Below, in pieces: positions 9,079 through 18,009 of a DNA stretch of 64,000 nt. Every line of letters begins with the position of its first letter. Position 1 is the stretch's first letter. Source of the DNA: a virus; the IMG/VR virus record IMGVR_UViG_3300009151_000047, positions 1 through 64,000 of that record; one strand, written 5' to 3'. A program made the translations under genes and the position numbers. The notes beneath the pieces were generated by a model, which made no database searches, had not been told where the DNA came from, and was given only the letters and a program-made list of their open reading frames with translations.

Positions 9079-10773
9079 ATGGCTTTTCAATTATCACCAG
9101 GAGTTCTGGTCTCCGAAGTAGATGCGACTACAGTTGTTCCTTCTGTGTCCACTACTATTGGTGGTTTAGCTGGTGCGTCTGTTTGGGGTCCTGCAAATAA
9201 CGTAGTTCTTATTAGCAGCGAATCACAATTTGCAGATACATTCGGTAAACCAGATGCAAATACATACGGGTCATTTTTTACTGCTGCCAATTTCTTAGCA
9301 TATGGTAGTAATTTTAAATTTGCTCGGTCAGTTGGTACTGCAGCTAAAAATGCTGCAGGTGGCGGTGCAGGTACTGCTCGTTTGATTTTAAACAAAGACG
9401 ATTACGAAGCAAATTACAGTGCAAACACAACAACATTGTTCCAAGCTAAGTATCCGGGTGCTTTAGGTAATTCACTAAAAGTATCAATGGTAGATTCAAA
9501 TAACTTTAGCACATGGGCATACAATTCTTATTTTGATTCTGCACCAGGAACATCTACTGCAGCATCGAATAAAAATTCAGCAAATGATGAAATTCATATT
9601 GTTGTTATTGATGAAGATGGTCAATTCTCATCAACAGCAAATACAGTTCTTGAAAGATTTTCTTATGCATCAAAAGCATCTGATATTAAAAATCCTGATG
9701 GAACAAGTAACTATTATAAAGATGTAATCAATTCTAAATCAAAATACATTTGGTGGAATGGTCATCCAGCTTCTAACATGGTTGATGGCGCTAATAACAA
9801 TTGGGGTTCTTCAATTGCTGGCGCAGTAACATTTAAAAATCTTTCCGGCAATTTAACTGCATCATTGGCTGGTGGTATTGATGATACACCAACCGCTGCA
9901 AACATTAGTGCAACATTAGATTTGTATGCTAATGCCGATTCAGAAGATGTATCATTCTTAATGGCAGGTGTAACAACGGGTACAACGATACCTAATAAAA
10001 TAATTTCACTTGCAGAGTCACGTAAAGATTGTATCGCATTTATTTCACCACAACTAGATGACTGTGTTGATAATTACAATGGTGAATTAACAAGTGTTAC
10101 TGCTACTGCTGCAACATTTACAAAATCTTCATATGCATTTGTTGATAGTGGTTGGAAATATCAATTTGACAAATATAACAATGTATATCGTTGGGTACCA
10201 TTAAATGGTGACATTGCTGGTCTATGCGCTCGCACTGATGCTGATCGTGATGCATGGTTTTCACCTGCAGGTCTTTCACGTGGTATTATCAAGAATGTTG
10301 TTAAACTTGCTTGGAATCCTACATCGGCACAAAGAGATACTTTGTATAAGAATTCTATTAATCCAGTAGTAACATTTGCTGGTGAAGGTACAATTCTTTA
10401 CGGTGATAAGACTCTTCAAACAGGTAAATCATCTGCATTTGATCGGATCAATGTTCGTAGATTGTTTATTGTTCTTGAGAAATCAATTGCTAAAGCTGCA
10501 AGATCAACACTGTTTGAATTCAATGATGAATTTACAAGAGCAGCATTTGTAAATCTTGTAGAACCATTCTTGCGTGAAATTAAAGGCCGCCGTGGTATTT
10601 ACGATTACAGAGTTATCTGTGATACAACGAATAATACCGCAAATGTTATTGATTCAAATCAATTTGTTGGTGATATCTACATCAAACCCGCCCGTTCAAT
10701 CAACTTCATTCAACTTAACTTTGTTGCAGTTGGCACTGGTGTTGCATTTGATGAAATTGTTGGTACATTTTAA
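9079..10773 (+). CDS. 18: Tail sheath protein gp18-like
   Basis: 564 residues, against 659 in T4. The start FQLSPGVLVSEVDATTVVP is the conserved N-terminal strand by which sheath subunits link to each other. The C-terminal part, with FVNLVEPFLREIKGRRGIYDYRVICD and a final INFIQLNF strand, is the conserved contractile-sheath core. The shorter middle probably reflects loss of part of the variable surface domains. It is followed by gp19 as in T4. High expression is expected from the strong ribosome binding site and its own late promoter. Confidence 0.95.
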   Translation: MAFQLSPGVLVSEVDATTVVPSVSTTIGGLAGASVWGPANNVVLISSESQFADTFGKPDANTYGSFFTAANFLAYGSNFKFARSVGTAAKNAAGGGAGTARLILNKDDYEANYSANTTTLFQAKYPGALGNSLKVSMVDSNNFSTWAYNSYFDSAPGTSTAASNKNSANDEIHIVVIDEDGQFSSTANTVLERFSYASKASDIKNPDGTSNYYKDVINSKSKYIWWNGHPASNMVDGANNNWGSSIAGAVTFKNLSGNLTASLAGGIDDTPTAANISATLDLYANADSEDVSFLMAGVTTGTTIPNKIISLAESRKDCIAFISPQLDDCVDNYNGELTSVTATAATFTKSSYAFVDSGWKYQFDKYNNVYRWVPLNGDIAGLCARTDADRDAWFSPAGLSRGIIKNVVKLAWNPTSAQRDTLYKNSINPVVTFAGEGTILYGDKTLQTGKSSAFDRINVRRLFIVLEKSIAKAARSTLFEFNDEFTRAAFVNLVEPFLREIKGRRGIYDYRVICDTTNNTANVIDSNQFVGDIYIKPARSINFIQLNFVAVGTGVAFDEIVGTF

Positions 10774-10779
10774 TAAATA
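10772..10779 (+). promoter_or_regulatory. Variant late promoter (AATAAATA) upstream of gp19
   Basis: AATAAATA overlaps the end of gp18 and finishes 22 bases before the gp19 ATG. Spacing matches the exact TATAAATA promoters. Confidence 0.45.
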
Positions 10780-10800
10780 AGAGAGATAGGAGAATATTAA

Positions 10801-11346
10801 ATGGCTTTTAATGTAAACGAGTTCCGCTCTCAGATGACAGGAGATGGAGCGAGACCAAATCTGTTCGAGGTTACGCTTCCCTTTCCTGCCTTCGCATTGC
10901 CTGGAAACGCACAAAGTAAAATGAGTTTTATGTGTAAGACAGCACAACTACCTGGATCAACAGTTAATTCGGTTCCCGTTCAGTATTTTGGACGTGAATT
11001 AAAATTTGCAGGTAACAGAACTTTCCAAGATTGGTCAGTTACAATCATTAATGATGAAGATTTTGTTATCCGTAATGCTTTTGAACGCTGGATGAGTGGT
11101 CTTAATAGTCACAATTTAAATGTAAGAACACCGGCTGCAGCTACACCATTGGGTTATAGTGTTGATGCTGAAGTTCGCCAATATGGTAAAGGTGGTAACA
11201 TCTTGAAAAAGTATAAATTTATTGGCGTATTTCCAACAGATTTATCAGCAATTGATGTTGATTGGGGTTCTAATGATACTATTGAAGAGTTTACTGTAAA
11301 CTTGAGTTATCAATGGTGGGAATCTGCCGAGGATTTAGTAGTATAA
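10801..11346 (+). CDS. 19: Tail tube protein gp19-like
   Basis: 181 residues, against 163 in T4. The start FNVNEFRSQMTGDGARPNLF and the segment FMCKTAQLPGSTV are hallmarks of T4-type tube proteins; the fold is a beta-barrel that stacks as hexamers inside the sheath. It follows gp18 and is closed by a strong terminator, so tube and sheath can be made in large amounts. A second, divergent tube-like gene lies at 18010. Confidence 0.92.
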   Translation: MAFNVNEFRSQMTGDGARPNLFEVTLPFPAFALPGNAQSKMSFMCKTAQLPGSTVNSVPVQYFGRELKFAGNRTFQDWSVTIINDEDFVIRNAFERWMSGLNSHNLNVRTPAAATPLGYSVDAEVRQYGKGGNILKKYKFIGVFPTDLSAIDVDWGSNDTIEEFTVNLSYQWWESAEDLVV

Positions 11347-11373
11347 GTATAGGGAGAGATCCTTATACTTTTT
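11346..11373 (+). terminator. Intrinsic terminator after gp19
   Basis: A 10-bp stem (11346-11355 with 11360-11369, one G-T wobble) with a GAGA loop is followed by a T run. It overlaps the gp19 stop region and precedes gp20. Confidence 0.8.
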
Positions 11374-11396
11374 ATAATGTTTAAAAGGAAATAATA

Positions 11397-13067
11397 GTGG
11401 CTATTAAGTTATTCGGTTTTACACTAGGGAATAAAGATGTTGTTCAGGTTGAAAAGCCTGAGCAACCTTCTTTCACACCTCCAAATCAAGATGATGGTGC
11501 GGTTGTCATCACTCAAAATGCTCATTACGGTACCTATGTAGATTTAGAAGGTTCTGTTCGGAATGAGTTAGAGTTAATTACTCGTTATAGAGAAATGGCA
11601 AATCATCCTGAATGTGACATGGCAATTAATGAAATTGTTAATGAGTCTATCACACATGATGAAGATGGTACAGTTGTTGATATTGTAATGGATAATCTTA
11701 AACAACCAGATTCAATTAAAAAGAAAATCCACGAAGAGTTTGATACTGTTCTAAAGATGTTAAACTTTAGTAATCTTGCTGATGATATTTACAAACGCTG
11801 GTATATTGATGGTAGAATTTACTTTCAAATTGTTTTAGATGAAAAGAAACCTAAAGACGGTATTCAAGAATTAAGATATATTGATCCACGAAAGATTAGA
11901 AAAATTCGTGAGATTAAAAAAGGAAGAGATCCAAAAACAGGGGCAGAAATTATTCAGTCTATTGCTGAATACTACATGTATAATGATCGTGGTACTATTA
12001 CACAAAGTTACACTGCAGGTGTATCTCAAGGATTAAGAATTGCACCAGAGTCTATTGTTAATGTAAACTCTGGATTGATGGATGCAAAGAATACTTTTGT
12101 TATTTCATATTTGCATAAAGCAATTAAACCACTCAATCAATTAAGAATGATTGAAGATGCTGTAGTTATCTATAGATTATCTAGAGCACCAGAACGTAGA
12201 ATATTTTATATTGATGTTGGTAATTTACCAAAAGGTAAAGCAGAACAGTATATGCGTGATGTTATGACTAAGTATCGTAACAAAATGGTATATGATGCCA
12301 ATACTGGTGAGTTAAGAGATGATCGTAAACATATGTCAATGTTGGAAGATTTTTGGTTACCACGTAGAGAAGGTGGTAAAGGAACAGAAATTACAACATT
12401 GCCTGCAGGACAAAATCTTGGGCAAATTGAAGATGTTCAATACTTTCAAAAGAAGTTATTACAATCACTTAGTGTTCCGTATTCAAGATTGGATCAGCAA
12501 AATGGTGGTGGTATGGCAGGTATTGGTAGAACAACTGAAGTAACTAGAGATGAATTAAGATTTAATAAGTTTATTAATAGACTTCGCAATAAGTTTTCTC
12601 AATTATTTGATCATGCATTACGTGTTCAACTATCTTTGAAAGGTGTATGTACCGAAGAAGAGTGGGATAAGTTTAGAGAAAATATCTATTATGATTATAA
12701 GAAAGATAATAATTTTGTAGAATTAAAAGAAGCAGATTTACTTCAACAAAGAATATCAATTTTAAATTTAGTTGAACCATATGTTGGTAAGTATTACTCA
12801 CAGGAATGGGTAAAGAAAAATGTATTGCAGTTGACTGATGAAGAAATTGAAGAGATGCAAAAACAAATTGATGCAGAACCACAACCTGAACAAACTGGAC
12901 CTGATGGACAATCATTAGATCAAGGTCAAGAACAAAATCAACAACAAACAACACCAGAACAATATGCACCAGTGGATAATGTATCAGATAAAGGTTCAAA
13001 CGAATCGGAAACACCTGAATTAGATAAACAGGTAGAAAAGTTTTCCAAAGTTATAAATATGAAATAA
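11397..13067 (+). CDS. 20: Portal vertex protein gp20-like
   Basis: 556 residues, against 524 in T4. It starts with GTG after AAAAGGAAATAATA. Conserved portal segments include RYREMANHPECDMAINEIVNE near residue 60, RLSRAPERRIFYIDVGNLPK near 260 and the SRLDQQNG/IGRTTEVTRDELRF region near 365. It forms the dodecameric ring at the vertex where assembly starts and DNA enters. The C-terminal ~70 residues are Gln/Glu-rich and look disordered. Its last codons contain the late promoter of the next gene. Confidence 0.95.
   Translation: MAIKLFGFTLGNKDVVQVEKPEQPSFTPPNQDDGAVVITQNAHYGTYVDLEGSVRNELELITRYREMANHPECDMAINEIVNESITHDEDGTVVDIVMDNLKQPDSIKKKIHEEFDTVLKMLNFSNLADDIYKRWYIDGRIYFQIVLDEKKPKDGIQELRYIDPRKIRKIREIKKGRDPKTGAEIIQSIAEYYMYNDRGTITQSYTAGVSQGLRIAPESIVNVNSGLMDAKNTFVISYLHKAIKPLNQLRMIEDAVVIYRLSRAPERRIFYIDVGNLPKGKAEQYMRDVMTKYRNKMVYDANTGELRDDRKHMSMLEDFWLPRREGGKGTEITTLPAGQNLGQIEDVQYFQKKLLQSLSVPYSRLDQQNGGGMAGIGRTTEVTRDELRFNKFINRLRNKFSQLFDHALRVQLSLKGVCTEEEWDKFRENIYYDYKKDNNFVELKEADLLQQRISILNLVEPYVGKYYSQEWVKKNVLQLTDEEIEEMQKQIDAEPQPEQTGPDGQSLDQGQEQNQQQTTPEQYAPVDNVSDKGSNESETPELDKQVEKFSKVINMK
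13052..13059 (+). promoter_or_regulatory. T4-type late promoter inside the end of gp20
   Basis: Exact TATAAATA within the last codons of gp20, ending 19 bases before the ATG of the 59-aa core gene. It would drive the core-protein block and gp21. Confidence 0.65.
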
Positions 13068-13077
13068 GGAGAATATT

Positions 13078-13257
13078 ATGGAACAGATTAGAAATTTTAT
13101 AGATTTAGTAGGTCAAGGAGATAACGTAGGTGCTAAAGATGCACTTGAAGAGTTATTGGCCGCTCGTGCTTTTGAGAATTTAGAAGGACGTAAACAAGAA
13201 ATTGCAAGTTCATTGTTTGGTAATCAACCCGAAGTAGAAACCGCAGAAACCGAGTAA
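13078..13257 (+). CDS. Small prohead core protein candidate (59 aa, gp67-like position)
   Basis: A 59-residue acidic helical protein with a TAAGGAGAATATT ribosome binding site and its own late promoter. It begins MEQIRNFIDLVGQGDN and contains ALEELLAARAFE. The position between gp20 and gp21 is that of T4 gp67, an essential small prohead-core protein degraded by gp21. The L-E-E in ALEEL fits the (I/L)xE cleavage rule of gp21. Assignment rests on position, size and composition rather than on clear similarity. Confidence 0.6.
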   Translation: MEQIRNFIDLVGQGDNVGAKDALEELLAARAFENLEGRKQEIASSLFGNQPEVETAETE

Positions 13258-13258
13258 A

Positions 13259-14089
13259 ATGAAATCATTACAAGAATTTAAATCAATCGTAGAAGAAGAA
13301 AAATCAGACTATTCAAAGTTTGACGTTTTAGTTCGTGCTGGTTTAGGTAACAAAGCACAGATACAAAGACTACATAAAATTCTTGGTAAAATGGAAGAAG
13401 AGAAACCAAATTTCTCTCCTGCCGATAGAGCAATCATTCAAAATATCTTTAATAGAATGGTAGATGTTATTACTAATAATAAACAAATCTTCTCTCAAGC
13501 ACGTAGAGCAGTAAGAGAAGATTTAGATGAAGGTGTTCTTGCAACATCAGATTATAAGATTGATTCTGCTGGTCACAAATATAAAGCACATCGTATTAAA
13601 GTTGGGCAAGATGCACCAGAAATTGGTGATGATCCAGATAAGATTAAAGAAGAAATTGAAATTGTAGAAGCAGATAATGTAATGAAAGGTGATCCACCCG
13701 TTACATTGTTACTGAAAAGAAAAGCAATTCGTTTGTATCCAGATGAAACAAAGATTGCACTATACTATAATGAAAGATTGAAAAAGTATTTTAGTGTAGC
13801 GTATTCAAATGAAAAACATATTGAAGGTGCTTCTATTCAAGCTGAAGAAGTAGAATTGGAAGAAGCAGTTATGGATACACTACATAAAATTGTATCTGAT
13901 AAATCCGCTAAATCGGTTAAATTTGCTTCTGGTCATACACGTAAAGTAGATCATTTTACAGCATCAGCATTAACACAAGTTCATAATGCATTAAATGATC
14001 AAAATAAAAAGAAGTTTGCAGATATGTTACATAAGAGTCCTGGTAACTTTCAAAAAGCAGCAGACTTTGCTTTTAAACGTGCCAAATGA
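13259..14089 (+). CDS. Probable prohead core or internal protein with gp21-type cleavage sites
   Basis: 276 residues. It begins MKSLQEFKSIVEEEKS, which resembles the capsid-targeting start of T4 internal proteins. Acidic linkers contain DLDE/G, EIVE/A and ELEE/A, all fitting the gp21 rule (I/L)xE. The C-terminal ~75 residues are basic and contain VKFASGHTRKVDHFTASAL and a NKKKFADMLHKSP segment, a module that recurs in T4-like phage proteins. The gene lies between the core protein and gp21, one base after the previous stop, and overlaps the next gene by four bases. A core protein cut into DNA-binding pieces is the best reading, but is inference. Confidence 0.6.
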   Translation: MKSLQEFKSIVEEEKSDYSKFDVLVRAGLGNKAQIQRLHKILGKMEEEKPNFSPADRAIIQNIFNRMVDVITNNKQIFSQARRAVREDLDEGVLATSDYKIDSAGHKYKAHRIKVGQDAPEIGDDPDKIKEEIEIVEADNVMKGDPPVTLLLKRKAIRLYPDETKIALYYNERLKKYFSVAYSNEKHIEGASIQAEEVELEEAVMDTLHKIVSDKSAKSVKFASGHTRKVDHFTASALTQVHNALNDQNKKKFADMLHKSPGNFQKAADFAFKRAK

Positions 14090-14511
14090 TTATAGATTTA
14101 ATTTTAAGTAATAGACTCAGTGAAGCAAAAGAACTAATATTTGCCAAACTAAATGAAATTACTGAAAAGAGATTAGAAGAAGCAAAGAGATATGTTGCTG
14201 AAGGTTCATTTGAAGAAGTTGAATTAGATGAAGCAAACATTATCAAGATGGGTAGAATTACAAAGATTAGACGAAGGATTCGTAGGAACAAAAAGAATAG
14301 AATAATTGTTCAACGAAATGTTCGTAAATCTGGTATTAAAGGTTATAGACTTTCAGGTAATACAGTTAAACGAATTCCTGCATCAACAAGAATTCATAAA
14401 GCTAGAATGTTAAAAAGATATTGGAAAACAAAAGGTCGTGCGAAGATTAATAGAGTTTTGTTGAAAAGAAAACAATCAATTCGCCGCCGCAACTCAATGG
14501 GGATAAAGTAA
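14086..14511 (+). CDS. Prohead protein precursor with protamine-like C-terminal part
   Basis: 141 residues. The first 49 are acidic-amphipathic and contain four (I/L)xE sites: LSE13, LNE24, LEE32 and LDE49. The remaining 92 residues contain 35 Lys/Arg and not a single Asp or Glu. Cutting after E49, followed by Ala, would release a protamine-like DNA-binding peptide. The N-terminal part (LSEAKELIFAKLNEI) recalls T4 gp68-type core proteins. It overlaps the previous gene by ATGA and is followed directly by the 120-aa gene. The role in DNA condensation inside the head is inferred. Confidence 0.6.
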   Translation: MIIDLILSNRLSEAKELIFAKLNEITEKRLEEAKRYVAEGSFEEVELDEANIIKMGRITKIRRRIRRNKKNRIIVQRNVRKSGIKGYRLSGNTVKRIPASTRIHKARMLKRYWKTKGRAKINRVLLKRKQSIRRRNSMGIK

Positions 14512-14874
14512 ATGGCATATGAAATAACAAATTCAAGAAAAGGTACTAGTATTGTTCGTGCTGAAGGTCCAGCAACTTATACCATTTTGTTAACCGATCT
14601 TTCAGCTTCTGTTCAAGAAACAATAACATCAGCTTCTCTTCGTAGAATTACTTGGTCTACTAATGGTTCTATTACCATTTCAAGAACAGGCGGACCAACA
14701 GTGTTATCATTATATCAAACTGGTGATATGAAATTTGATGAATTTGGATATGCGTTATCCAACACATCAACGGCAAACATTGTATGCACTATTGCAACAG
14801 GTGGATCAATCATTATGGAAGTATCTAAACATGCTAATTATGCTAACGATGTTTATAGCCAAGCATTTGCTTAA
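14512..14874 (+). CDS. Putative virion protein of unknown function (120 aa)
   Basis: A 120-residue, Thr/Ser-rich, all-beta-looking protein starting right after the previous stop codon. It has no Cys-rich or catalytic motif and no signal peptide. Its place between core protein and gp21 protease, and its composition, suggest a head or decoration protein. I do not recognise a named family. Confidence 0.55.
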   Translation: MAYEITNSRKGTSIVRAEGPATYTILLTDLSASVQETITSASLRRITWSTNGSITISRTGGPTVLSLYQTGDMKFDEFGYALSNTSTANIVCTIATGGSIIMEVSKHANYANDVYSQAFA

Positions 14875-14888
14875 TCGGAATAACTACT

Positions 14889-15539
14889 ATGAAACTAATT
14901 AGAGAAAATATTGAATCAGTAAATTATATTACTGAATCAAACGAAGCAGGTAAAAAATCATTGTTTATTGAAGGACGATTTTTAGTTGCTGAAGAACCAA
15001 ATAAGAATAGAAGAATTTATAAGATGCCTATTCTAGAGCGTGAAGTGCAGAGATATACTGAAGAGTTTATCAATACCAATCGTGCTTTAGGAGAGTTAGG
15101 ACATCCAGATACTCCAAGTATTAATTTAGAAAGAGTATCACACAAAATTGTTAGTTTGACTAAAGAAGGCAATACTTTTGTTGGTAAAGCAATGATCTTA
15201 GAAACACCTTATGGTAATATTGTTAAAAACTTTATTGATTCTGGTGTTAGTCTAGGTGTATCATCAAGAGGTATGGGTTCATTAGTTGCTAATAATGAGG
15301 GTGTCAATGTTGTGCAGGATGATTTTCGTCTTGCTACAGCAGCAGATATTGTTGCAGATCCATCAGCACCTGGTGCATTTGTAAATGGTATTATGGAAGG
15401 CAAAGAATGGCTATTTGTTGAGGGTCGTTTCGTAGAGATCGACATTGATAACTCAAGAAAGCAAATTAGAAAAGCCTCAAGTAAGCAAATAGAAGAAGTT
15501 TCATTGAGACTCTTCGAAAACTTTTTATCAAAACTTTAA
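14889..15539 (+). CDS. 21: Prohead core protease gp21-like
   Basis: 216 residues, against 212 in T4. It is a herpesvirus-type serine protease of phage heads: the catalytic His is in LGELGHPDTPS (H72) and the Ser in LGVSSRGMGS (S125/S126). LFIEGRFLVAEEPNKN and the IVADPSAPGAFVNGI segment are also typical. It cleaves core and capsid proteins after (I/L)xE during head maturation. It lies directly before scaffold and capsid genes as in T4. Its own start (MKLIRENIESVNYITE) contains an I-T-E that could be a self-cleavage site. Confidence 0.95.
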   Translation: MKLIRENIESVNYITESNEAGKKSLFIEGRFLVAEEPNKNRRIYKMPILEREVQRYTEEFINTNRALGELGHPDTPSINLERVSHKIVSLTKEGNTFVGKAMILETPYGNIVKNFIDSGVSLGVSSRGMGSLVANNEGVNVVQDDFRLATAADIVADPSAPGAFVNGIMEGKEWLFVEGRFVEIDIDNSRKQIRKASSKQIEEVSLRLFENFLSKL

Positions 15540-15543
15540 TTAT

Positions 15544-15551
15544 TATAAATA
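15544..15551 (+). promoter_or_regulatory. T4-type late promoter upstream of gp22
   Basis: Exact TATAAATA in the gp21-gp22 gap, ending 23 bases before the gp22 ATG; AAAGGAG follows as ribosome binding site. Confidence 0.8.
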
Positions 15552-15573
15552 AATAAACAAAAGGAGATTTTCA

Positions 15574-16554
15574 ATGGCAACAAACAAACTTTTTGAGGCA
15601 GCAGCCGAAATTCTTTCTGGCACCAAAGGAAAGAACGCTGCACCTATGGAAAAACCACAAGGCGTAGAAATCCATGATGCAGGTGGTCCAACACCACAAA
15701 ATGCAAAACCAGATGATGATTCACACAAGATTACACCATCATCAAAGTCTGCAACTGCACCAACAACAAAACCATCAGATGCTTCCTCTAAAATGGAAGA
15801 AACGGAAGTAGAAATCGAATTGTTAGATGTATCAAGTGATATTGATGCAATGTTTGCTGACTCAGCAATTTCAGAAGAATTCAGATCAAAAGTTTCAACC
15901 ATTTTTGAAGCACGAGTTCAAGACCGTATTTCACAATTAGAAGAAGAAACAGAAGCACGTTATGCTTCTATGTTAGAAGAAGCAGTAGAATCAGTTAAAG
16001 AAGATTTGACAGAAAAAGTAAATGATTACCTGTCATATGTTGTAGAACAATGGATTGCCGACAATGAAATCGCAATCGAAAAAGGTCTACGTGCTGAATT
16101 AACAGAAGATTTTATTGCTGGTCTTAAAAATCTATTCGTAGAACATTACATTGATGTTCCTACAGACAAAGTTGATTTGGTAGAAGAGTTAGCATCTAAA
16201 GTTGAAGAACTTGAAGGCCAACTTAACGAAGAAATCGAACGTGGTATTGAAATCAAGAAGTCATTGGTTGAATCACGTAAACAAGAAATTACCCATGCAG
16301 TTACCGAAGGGTTGATCGCTACTCAAGTTGAAAAAATCAAATCACTCGCAGAGGGTGTTGAATTCTCCACAGAGGACGAATACAAAAACAAACTTGAAAC
16401 TATCCGTGAAAACTACTTCCCATCAGGCAATGTTAAAAAAGCTGATGCTGACCAACTACATGAACAAGTAGAGGACGGTTCAGAAAAACACCAGGCATCA
16501 TTAGATCCTTATGTTAATTCCGTCATGCAAGCAATTTCAAAAAGTAAGAAATAA
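15574..16554 (+). CDS. 22: Prohead scaffold protein gp22-like
   Basis: 326 residues, against 269 in T4. It is very acidic and largely alpha-helical, with a Pro/Ser/Thr-rich disordered segment at residues ~25-75 and long coiled-coil stretches after it (EFRSKVSTIFEARVQDRI, EELEGQLNEEIERGIEIKK). gp22 forms the internal core around which gp23 assembles and is then degraded by gp21. Position between gp21 and gp23 is diagnostic. Confidence 0.93.
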   Translation: MATNKLFEAAAEILSGTKGKNAAPMEKPQGVEIHDAGGPTPQNAKPDDDSHKITPSSKSATAPTTKPSDASSKMEETEVEIELLDVSSDIDAMFADSAISEEFRSKVSTIFEARVQDRISQLEEETEARYASMLEEAVESVKEDLTEKVNDYLSYVVEQWIADNEIAIEKGLRAELTEDFIAGLKNLFVEHYIDVPTDKVDLVEELASKVEELEGQLNEEIERGIEIKKSLVESRKQEITHAVTEGLIATQVEKIKSLAEGVEFSTEDEYKNKLETIRENYFPSGNVKKADADQLHEQVEDGSEKHQASLDPYVNSVMQAISKSKK

Positions 16555-16578
16555 TTTATAACAACAAAGGAGATTTAA

Positions 16579-17913
16579 ATGTATCTATCGGAAGACCTAC
16601 AAAAAAAATGGGCACCAGTTCTTGAGCATCAAGAATTAGCCCCAATCAAGGATTCATATCGCAGAGCAGTTACAGCGTTAGTTCTTGAGAATCAACAACA
16701 AGCCATGCTCAAAGAAGCTGGCATCATGAATGAAACAATCACCAATGCTTCTGGTACAGGTGGTTTTGGTGGCGGTGCATCACCTGCAGGTCCTGTTGCT
16801 GGTTTTGATCCAATCCTTATCAGTTTGGTACGCCGTTCATTGCCTAACTTGATCGCTTACGATATCTGTGGCGTTCAACCAATGACTGGTCCTACTGGCT
16901 TGATCTTCGCAATGCGTTCAACATACGGTACAAACCGCAATGTTGCTTCTTCAGGCATCGAAGCATTCTACAATGAAGCCAATACCATGTTTGGTGGTGC
17001 TTCAACAGGCGCACAACAAGCATTGAATGTTACATACAATGCAGCTTACAACAGTAACACGTTTACTGCTAACGCTACTCCAGGTTATGCAATGGCTACT
17101 GCTGTTGCTGAAGATTTGACACCTGCTGAAATGGGTTTCACAATCGAGAAAGTAACTGTATCTGCTAAGACACGTGCATTGAAAGCTGAATACTCAATGG
17201 AATTAGCACAAGACTTGAAAGCAGTTCATGGTCTTGACGCTGAAACAGAATTAGCAAACATTCTTTCTGCAGAAATTCTTGCTGAGATCAATCGTGAAGT
17301 TCTACGCACAATTTATTTCTCTGCAAAAGTTGGTGCTCAAATTGGTACAACAAGTGCTGGTACATTTGACCTTGACACAGATTCTAACGGTCGTTGGATG
17401 GTTGAAAAGATCAAAGGTTTGGCATTCCAAATCGAACGTGAAGCAAATACAATTGCTAAACAAACCCGTCGTGGTAAAGGTAATGTTGTAATTTGTTCTT
17501 CAGACGTTGCTTCTGCATTTGCAATGGCTGGATTGTTAGATTACAATTCTGCTTTACAAGGTCAAGTTAACCTAACAGTTGATGACACTGGTAACACATT
17601 TGCTGGTACAATGTTTGGTCGTTTGAAAGTTTACATTGATCCATACTTTATCGCTTCTTCAACTGCAGAGTTTGCTGTTGTTGGTTATAAAGGTAGTAAC
17701 GCTTATGACGCAGGTTTGTTCTACTGCCCATACGTTCCTCTCCAAATGGTTCGTGCTGTTGACACCAATACTTTCCAACCAAAGATTGGTTTCAAGACTC
17801 GTTACGGTATTGTTGCAAACCCATTCGCAAATGGTACAACACAAGACCTCGGCGCTATCAATGTAACAAGCAATGTTTACTATCGTGGTTTCAAAGTCGT
17901 AAACATTATGTAA
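16579..17913 (+). CDS. 23: Major capsid protein gp23-like
   Basis: 444 residues, against 521 in T4. It has typical T4-type capsid motifs: FDPILISLVRRSLPNLIAYDICGVQPM, AEMGFTIEKVTVSAKTRALKAEYS, VHGLDAETELANILS and PFVPL-type C-terminal segments. Candidate gp21 cleavage is after E46 in MLKEAG (L-x-E/A), which would remove the N-terminal peptide. Codon choice is visibly less AT-biased than in neighbours, as expected for the most expressed protein. It is followed by two hairpins and a strong terminator. Confidence 0.96.
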   Translation: MYLSEDLQKKWAPVLEHQELAPIKDSYRRAVTALVLENQQQAMLKEAGIMNETITNASGTGGFGGGASPAGPVAGFDPILISLVRRSLPNLIAYDICGVQPMTGPTGLIFAMRSTYGTNRNVASSGIEAFYNEANTMFGGASTGAQQALNVTYNAAYNSNTFTANATPGYAMATAVAEDLTPAEMGFTIEKVTVSAKTRALKAEYSMELAQDLKAVHGLDAETELANILSAEILAEINREVLRTIYFSAKVGAQIGTTSAGTFDLDTDSNGRWMVEKIKGLAFQIEREANTIAKQTRRGKGNVVICSSDVASAFAMAGLLDYNSALQGQVNLTVDDTGNTFAGTMFGRLKVYIDPYFIASSTAEFAVVGYKGSNAYDAGLFYCPYVPLQMVRAVDTNTFQPKIGFKTRYGIVANPFANGTTQDLGAINVTSNVYYRGFKVVNIM

Positions 17914-17919
17914 TAAAAC

Positions 17920-17953
17920 GGTACCCAATAATAACAAAAATAATACGGGTACC
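17920..17953 (+). other. Inverted repeat after gp23
   Basis: GGTACCC at 17920-17926 pairs with GGGTACC at 17947-17953 around a 20-base loop. It stands just before the terminator and may stabilise the gp23 mRNA 3' end. Confidence 0.55.
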
Positions 17954-17960
17954 ATCTCCA

Positions 17961-17993
17961 AAGAGGACTTTCAAAAGAAGTCCTCTTTTTTTT
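17961..17993 (+). terminator. Strong intrinsic terminator after gp23
   Basis: A perfect 10-bp stem (AAGAGGACTT with AAGTCCTCTT, 17961-17970 and 17978-17987) with a 7-base loop, then six more T residues. Confidence 0.92.
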
Positions 17994-17996
17994 CTT

Positions 17997-18004
17997 TATA
18001 AATA
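17997..18004 (+). promoter_or_regulatory. T4-type late promoter abutting the tube-like gene
   Basis: Exact TATAAATA, but only 5 bases separate its end from the ATG at 18010. With T4 geometry (element at -13 to -6) transcription would start on the A of the ATG. Confidence 0.65.
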
Positions 18005-18009
18005 CACAT

